A stretch of 24,627 nucleotides of DNA, taken from assembly GCA_900751755.1 (NCBI GenBank), contig CAADSP010000040.1, positions 1-24,627 of the forward strand, in the 5' to 3' direction. The position numbers were made by a program, and so were the translations under genes. The first letter of the stretch is position 1. Each line of letters starts with the position of its first letter. Shown here one piece after another: positions 20,332-24,627 of the stretch. Source of the DNA: an uncultured Collinsella sp. GTDB lineage: Bacteria; Actinomycetota; Coriobacteriia; Coriobacteriales; Coriobacteriaceae. Under the pieces are notes generated by a model, which worked only from the letters and a program-made list of their open reading frames with translations, searched no databases and was not told the origin of the DNA.

Positions 20332-21358
20332 CAATCTTGCAGATCGCGTCCTTAATACCGCTGCGGGTGAGCCGCTTCATCGAAAGGGCCACGCGAAGCC
20401 TCTCTATGTTGCCGTAATCGGATGTCTTGTCGGAGTGTTGGCGACCGGAGGGGTCGCCTACGCAGTTATTAATTCCAGCTATTTTGCCTCAGCTTGGGGA
20501 AACCACGGCAACGGGGATTTCATTACCTGGACCAACGGTGGTTCATCGGGGACTAAATATACCTACACCAGAGAGTTTGGTGACGGCATCGCGCCCCAGA
20601 GCCTGGAGGGTTCAGTACAGAAGGTCAATCTGTCCGTCGAGGGCAACGGCTATACACTCGACATTCATGAGATGGCAATCGACCAAAACGGCTGCGGTGC
20701 TGTGACGTTTACGCTATCCAATCCAAATGGTGTTAACTACTACAAGCCGGCAGCAGAGACTGGCGAACTTGTTCTCTATGGTGAAGAAGAACAGGGCATC
20801 GGCACGCCCGGCATGAACTTCGGCGAGGAATGGGCTGACACACGCTGCACCATTGATAAGGACACATCAAGCGATACTGTCATTAATGGCACGATGCACT
20901 TTGCTTCTATGGATCGCGAGCGAGGTTTTCAACATGCGGTCACCTGGAATATCTCGTGGACCGAGGGCGAAGGCGAGGATGCGAAGCCGTTCGAGGCATC
21001 GACGCCCGAGTTTAGCGTTGGAGCGTACGTCGATACAAAGGAACTCCGCTCCGATGACTCGACTCTCGAGATCAGCCCGTTTTCTATCCAGACACACATC
21101 GATGATTTGGGCATTGACGCAGTCACGAAAAAGTTGACCGTTACCTACAAGGATGGATCGGAGCAGATTATCGAAGATGACGACGCAGGGGTGTTCAACT
21201 TATATTTTTCTTATGCGCGCAATAGCGGAGAGAACATCTGGGTGCCAACGAAGTTGATTGATGTCGACCAAGTGGTCTCAGTAACGCTTGAGGGCACGAG
21301 GTGCACGTCAACAGGAGAGACCGAAACAGAAGTACCCTTTACCATCGTCTATTCGTAA
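20282..21358 (+). CDS. Single-pass membrane protein, probable anti-sigma factor
   Basis: A protein of 358 residues. A cytoplasmic segment of about 40 residues (IKQAFESIQADSNLADRVLN) resembles the sigma-binding N-terminus of anti-sigma factors that accompany ECF sigmas in Gram-positive bacteria. One transmembrane helix follows at about residues 41-63 (YVAVIGCLVGVLATGGVAYA). An extracytoplasmic domain of about 295 residues, rich in beta-strand, Gly, Asn and Asp, makes up the rest. The zinc anti-sigma motif HxxxC is absent. The extracellular part resembles the DUF4179-type sensors paired with such sigmas, a tentative assignment. It probably holds the sigma factor inactive until an envelope signal is sensed. 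GTG 20282 has GGAGGG at 20272-20277; the overlap with the sigma gene implies coupled translation. A terminator follows, so the operon has only these two genes. Confidence 0.8.
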   Translation: MKSNQIKQAFESIQADSNLADRVLNTAAGEPLHRKGHAKPLYVAVIGCLVGVLATGGVAYAVINSSYFASAWGNHGNGDFITWTNGGSSGTKYTYTREFGDGIAPQSLEGSVQKVNLSVEGNGYTLDIHEMAIDQNGCGAVTFTLSNPNGVNYYKPAAETGELVLYGEEEQGIGTPGMNFGEEWADTRCTIDKDTSSDTVINGTMHFASMDRERGFQHAVTWNISWTEGEGEDAKPFEASTPEFSVGAYVDTKELRSDDSTLEISPFSIQTHIDDLGIDAVTKKLTVTYKDGSEQIIEDDDAGVFNLYFSYARNSGENIWVPTKLIDVDQVVSVTLEGTRCTSTGETETEVPFTIVYS

Positions 21359-21365
21359 GATTTGG

Positions 21366-21398
21366 GGCCGCTTCCTACTAGGGGAAGCGGCCTCTTTT
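21366..21398 (+). terminator. Intrinsic terminator of the sigma/anti-sigma operon
   Basis: GGCCGCTTCC (21366-21375) pairs with GGAAGCGGCC (21383-21392) around TACTAGG, followed by TCTTTT. It begins 8 nt after the anti-sigma stop. Confidence 0.9.
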
Positions 21399-21504
21399 GA
21401 GTTAAATTGGCGGTTAAAACGAGCGATATACTTCCGAAAGCGCCGCCGATTTCCACGCGACAGATGAGAGCAGATCATCGCTGGAGTGCGACGTTTCCCA
21501 AGAT

Positions 21505-21538
21505 AAAACCGACCAAAATAAACCTGTCCCTTTTTGGC
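21505..21538 (-). repeat. Right copy of 34-bp inverted repeat around the sigma cassette
   Basis: Reverse complement of 19689-19722 with one difference. It ends 2 nt before element C, just as the left copy abuts element B. The stretch 21399-21504 before it shows no gene or recognisable signal. Confidence 0.9.
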
Positions 21539-21540
21539 AG

Positions 21541-21616
21541 GGAACGTTGCCCCGACGAGCACGTCGGATTCCCGGACCGGGAATCCGCCCACGCGCACAG
21601 AAGGGGATTCCTTTTG
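21541..21616. repeat. Palindromic element C, version of element B without the foldback insert
   Basis: Left part 21541-21575 equals 19496-19530 at 34 of 35 positions. Right part 21577-21616 equals 19650-19689 at 38 of 40. A single A (21576) stands where element B has 119 nt (19531-19649). The result is a compact hairpin GATTCCCGG-A-CCGGGAATC. It has the same orientation as B, so B and C form direct repeats about 2 kb apart. Confidence 0.9.
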
Positions 21617-21670
21617 TGTAGGCTTTGCGGAAATGTGCTCATTTTGGGATACGCCCGGCGGCGTGGTCTG

Positions 21671-21699
21671 TTGACGGCACAGCTAACGGCACGTATCCT
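21671..21699 (+). promoter_or_regulatory. Promoter of the str operon
   Basis: TTGACG (21671-21676) and TATCCT (21694-21699) have the ideal 17-nt spacing. Transcription would start near 21706. Confidence 0.75.
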
Positions 21700-21792
21700 A
21701 ACGAAATGCGTGTTTCGTAGGGGGATGCTGACCCCTCGATTCAAGCCGTTGCACTTTACAGAAAGCTGGAATCATTCGAGAAGGAGTACGCT
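21700..21792 (+). other. Leader of rpsL with two small hairpins
   Basis: ACGAAA (21701-21706) pairs with TTTCGT (21713-21718), followed directly by AGGGG (21719-21723) with CCCCT (21732-21736). Neither is followed by a U-tract, so this is not an attenuator of the usual kind. It may be a regulatory leader or RNA-stabilising structure. The first hairpin overlaps the likely transcription start. Confidence 0.4.
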
Positions 21793-22170
21793 TTGCCTAC
21801 TATTAACCAGCTGGTTCGCCAGGGCCGTCGTTCCGTGCCCAAGAAGTCCAAGAACGCTGCTCTGCAGCACAACTCCCAGAAGCGCGGCGTGTGCACCCGC
21901 GTCTTCACCACGAGCCCCAAGAAGCCGAACTCGGCTCTTCGTAAGGTTGCCCGTGTTCGCCTCGTCAACGGCATCGAAGTTACTGCTTACATCCCGGGTG
22001 AGGGCCACAACCTGCAGGAGCACTCCATCGTGCTCGTCCGCGGCGGTCGTGTCCGTGACCTCCCTGGTGTCCGTTATCACGTCATCCGTGGCGCCTACGA
22101 CGCTGCTCCGGTCCAGAACCGTATGCAGGCCCGTTCCAAGTACGGTGCTAAGCGCCCCAAGGCCAAATAA
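21793..22170 (+). CDS. rpsL: Ribosomal protein S12
   Basis: Decoding-centre protein uS12 of 125 residues, normal length. The N-terminus PTINQLVRQGRR, then SPKKPNSALRKVARVRL and the GVRYHVIRGAYD segment are diagnostic. The lysines in PKKPNSALRK and the later GVRYHV-proximal loop that determine streptomycin sensitivity look wild type. The start is TTG, supported by GAAGGAG at 21780-21786 and by the invariant family N-terminus; no ATG or GTG fits. First gene of the str operon, with rpsG and fusA downstream. Confidence 0.98.
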   Translation: MPTINQLVRQGRRSVPKKSKNAALQHNSQKRGVCTRVFTTSPKKPNSALRKVARVRLVNGIEVTAYIPGEGHNLQEHSIVLVRGGRVRDLPGVRYHVIRGAYDAAPVQNRMQARSKYGAKRPKAK

Positions 22171-22243
22171 GCCAGATAACGTTTTGATACTTTCGCCGTG
22201 TGCCGCCTAAGCGCCGCACGGTAGACACTTAAGGAGATTTCAC

Positions 22244-22717
22244 ATGCCGCGTCGTGCAGCAGCTAATCGTCGTGAGGTTCAGCCTGACGCCGTTTACAAC
22301 AACCGCCTGGTGACTCAGCTCATCAACAAGGTCCTTCTTGACGGCAAGAAGGCCACCGCTGAGCGCATCGTTTACACCGCTTTCGAGATCGTTGCCGAGA
22401 AGTCCGAGGGTGGCGACGCTCTCGCTACCTTCAAGAAGGCTATGGACAATGTCAAGCCCACGCTCGAGGTTAAGCCCAAGCGTGTCGGTGGCGCTACCTA
22501 TCAGGTCCCGATGGAGGTCAACTCCCGTCGTTCCACCGCTCTGGGTATCCGCTGGATCGTCAACTTCTCCCGCGCTCGCAAGGAGAAGACCATGGCCGAG
22601 CGTCTCGCTAACGAGATCCTCGACGCTTCCAACGGCCTGGGCGCTTCCGTCAAGAAGCGTGAGGACGTCTTCAAGATGGCCGAGGCCAACCGCGCGTTCT
22701 CTCACTATCGTTGGTAA
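22244..22717 (+). CDS. rpsG: Ribosomal protein S7
   Basis: Small-subunit protein uS7 of 157 residues, full length, which binds the 3' major domain of 16S rRNA and organises the head. Family sequence is clear: MPRRAAANRREVQPDAVYNN, LINKVLLDGKKATAE, VGGATYQVPMEV and the C-terminal KMAEANRAFSHYRW. ATG 22244 has AAGGAG at 22231-22236. S7 is the autoregulator of the str operon in E. coli by binding the rpsL-rpsG spacer. Here the 73-nt spacer contains a small CCGTG/CACGG hairpin, but no obvious copy of the E. coli site. Confidence 0.98.
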   Translation: MPRRAAANRREVQPDAVYNNRLVTQLINKVLLDGKKATAERIVYTAFEIVAEKSEGGDALATFKKAMDNVKPTLEVKPKRVGGATYQVPMEVNSRRSTALGIRWIVNFSRARKEKTMAERLANEILDASNGLGASVKKREDVFKMAEANRAFSHYRW

Positions 22718-22736
22718 GTTAAGGTAAGGAACTAAC

Positions 22737-24627
22737 ATGGCTAAGCCTAAGTACAAGCTTTCCGATACCCGTAACATCGGCATCATGGCCCACATCGATG
22801 CCGGTAAGACCACCACGACCGAGCGTATTCTTTACTACACCGGTAAGACCCACAAGATCGGTGAGGTCCATGAGGGCGCTGCCACCATGGACTGGATGGT
22901 TCAGGAGCAGGAGCGCGGCGTAACCATTACCTCCGCTGCTACCACGTGCTTCTGGAACAAGGACGGTAAGGACTACCGCATCCAGATCATCGACACCCCG
23001 GGCCACGTTGACTTCACCGCCGAGGTCGAGCGCTGCCTGCGCGTCCTCGATGGCGCTGTCGCCGTCTTCGACGCCGTTGCCGGCGTTCAGCCCCAGTCTG
23101 AGACCGTTTGGCGTCAGGCTTCTACCTTCAACGTCCCCCGCATCGCCTTCATCAACAAGTATGACCGCGTGGGCGCTGACTTCTTCAACGCTATCGAGAC
23201 CATGAAGGATCGTCTCGACGCCAACGCTGTGGCCGCTCAGGTCCCGATGGGCGCCGAGGACAACTTCTGGGGCGTCATCGACCTGGTCACCATGACCGCA
23301 TGGGACTTCAAGGCCGACGACAAGGGCATGACCTACCCCGAGCCGATGGACGAGATCCCGGCTGAGTTCGCCGACATCGCTGCCACCAAGCGCGAGGAGC
23401 TCCTCGACGCTGCTGCCAGCTTTGACGACGAGCTCATGGAGAAGATCCTCATGGAGGAGGACTTCACCGTCGAGGAGCTCAAGGCTGCTCTGCGCAAGGG
23501 TGTTCTGGCCAACGAGCTCAACCTCGTCTTCGTGGGCTCCGCCTACAAGAACAAGGGCGTTCAGGAGCTGCTCGACGCTGTCGTCGACTACCTGCCCAGC
23601 CCGCTTGACGTCGAGGCCGTCACCGGTACCGATCCGGACACCGGCGAGGAGATCCAGCGTCATCCTTCCTTCGACGAGCCCTTCTCCGGCCTGGTCTTCA
23701 AGATCATGACCGACCCGTTCGTCGGTAAGCTCACCTATGTCCGCGTTTACTCCGGCCGCGCCGAGTCCGGCTCCTACGTGGTCAACGCTTCCAATGGTCA
23801 GCGTGAGCGTCTCGGCCGCATCCTCGAGATGAACGCCGCCGAGCGTATCGACCGTGACGACGCTGCCGCCGGCGACATCGTCGCTTGCGTCGGCTTCAAG
23901 AACTCCACCACTGGTGACACCCTGTGCGAAGAGGGCAAGGAGATCGTCCTCGAGAAGATCGAGTTCGCTAAGCCCGTTATCGACGTTGCCATCGAGCCCA
24001 AGACCAAGGCCGAGCAGGACAAGATGTCCCTGGCTCTGACCAAGCTCGCCGAGGAGGACCCGACCTTCCAGGTGTCCACCAACCACGAGACCGGCCAGAC
24101 CATCATCGCCGGCATGGGCGAGCTGCACCTCGAGATCATCGTTGACCGTCTGCTCCGTGAGTTCAAGGTTGACGCTAACGTTGGTAAGCCCCAGGTCGCC
24201 TACCGCGAGACCGCTGGTCACGACGTCGAGAAGGCTGAGGGCAAGTTCGTCCGTCAGTCCGGCGGTCGCGGTCAGTACGGCCACGCCGTCATCAAGCTCG
24301 AGAAGATGGAGGAGGGCTTCGGCTACGAGTTCGTCAACGCTATCGTCGGCGGCGTCGTGCCCAAGGAGTACATCCCGTCCATCGACAAGGGCATCCAGGA
24401 GGCCCTGAACACCGGTGTTATCGCCGGCTTCCCGGTCCTCGACGTCAAGGTCACCCTGTTCGACGGTTCTTACCACGAGGTCGACTCCTCCGAGGCCGCC
24501 TTCAAGATCGCCGGTTCCATGGCTATCAAGGACGCCCTCAAGAAGTCCGATCCGCAGCTGCTCGAGCCGATCATGGCTGGCGAAGACGGGGCCCCCGAGC
24601 AGAACACGGGCGACGGTATGGGCAACC
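22737..24627 (+). CDS. fusA: Elongation factor G, 3' truncated by the window edge
   Basis: Translation GTPase that drives tRNA-mRNA translocation on the ribosome; 630 codons are present of an expected 700 or so. G1 AHIDAGKTTTTERILYYTG, G2 RGVTITSAAT, G3 DTPGHVDF, G4 NKYD (usually NKMD) and G5 GSAYKNKGV are visible. Domain II and the domain III-IV start (AGMGELHLEIIVDRL) follow, then the domain IV segment with GGRGQYGHAVI. ATG 22737 has TAAGGA at 22725-22730. The reading frame stays open to the end, but the last roughly 18 residues (from EPIM onwards) depart from the strongly conserved family sequence, with several Val-to-Gly differences. This may reflect sequencing error at a contig end or real divergence. 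Third gene of the str operon. Confidence 0.97.
   Translation, partial: MAKPKYKLSDTRNIGIMAHIDAGKTTTTERILYYTGKTHKIGEVHEGAATMDWMVQEQERGVTITSAATTCFWNKDGKDYRIQIIDTPGHVDFTAEVERCLRVLDGAVAVFDAVAGVQPQSETVWRQASTFNVPRIAFINKYDRVGADFFNAIETMKDRLDANAVAAQVPMGAEDNFWGVIDLVTMTAWDFKADDKGMTYPEPMDEIPAEFADIAATKREELLDAAASFDDELMEKILMEEDFTVEELKAALRKGVLANELNLVFVGSAYKNKGVQELLDAVVDYLPSPLDVEAVTGTDPDTGEEIQRHPSFDEPFSGLVFKIMTDPFVGKLTYVRVYSGRAESGSYVVNASNGQRERLGRILEMNAAERIDRDDAAAGDIVACVGFKNSTTGDTLCEEGKEIVLEKIEFAKPVIDVAIEPKTKAEQDKMSLALTKLAEEDPTFQVSTNHETGQTIIAGMGELHLEIIVDRLLREFKVDANVGKPQVAYRETAGHDVEKAEGKFVRQSGGRGQYGHAVIKLEKMEEGFGYEFVNAIVGGVVPKEYIPSIDKGIQEALNTGVIAGFPVLDVKVTLFDGSYHEVDSSEAAFKIAGSMAIKDALKKSDPQLLEPIMAGEDGAPEQNTGDGMGN

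Noticed and set aside
22719..24476. 585-codon open frame antisense to fusA
   Set aside because: Same cause as above; its composition is a low-complexity mirror of EF-G codons.

Overview
The window is chromosomal DNA of a high-G+C bacterium. The gene content and order and the style of the proteins point to a gut actinobacterium of class Coriobacteriia, most likely Collinsella or a close relative. This is recognition from memory, not a database match. Nearly all genes are on the + strand. The ribosomal and RNA polymerase genes show the strong C/G-ending codon bias of highly expressed genes.

Left part (1-8434), accessory metabolism: the 3' end of an alpha/beta hydrolase; an intergenic stretch packed with foldback repeats; a FeoA-FeoB fusion for ferrous iron uptake behind a promoter with a possible iron-regulator site; an SotB-like MFS exporter; a GH13 glycosidase followed 3 nt later by a hypoxanthine-type DNA glycosylase; one convergent minus-strand gene of unknown function; and a PLP aminotransferase.

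Middle part (8435-19490), translation and transcription core: a 223-nt foldback element runs into the promoter of an L10 leader with an attenuator-like terminator, then rplJ and rplL. A terminator and galU follow, and then rpoB-rpoC. The usual rplJL-rpoBC block is thus interrupted by galU. The beta' subunit carries near its C-terminus a 55-residue segment that aligns without gaps to the DNA-binding C-terminal domain of the alpha subunit.

Right part (19491-24627): after the rpoC terminator there is a less GC-rich cassette of an ECF sigma factor and an overlapping single-pass membrane protein (probable anti-sigma). A sigma-W-like promoter precedes it and a terminator ends it. The cassette is bracketed by a 34-bp inverted repeat pair (33/34), and outside that by two direct copies of a palindromic repeat. 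One copy holds a 119-nt foldback insert, and the other has a single base in its place. The str operon (rpsL, rpsG, fusA) follows; fusA runs off the window.

The two observations most worth pursuing are (1) the alpha-CTD-like domain on RpoC and (2) a family of foldback elements (8485-8707 and 19496-19689) that share a conserved core hairpin but have completely different, perfectly self-complementary arms. The second suggests either a structured RNA or a non-autonomous foldback mobile element. The repeats bracketing the sigma/anti-sigma pair also suggest a module that can be gained or lost by recombination.
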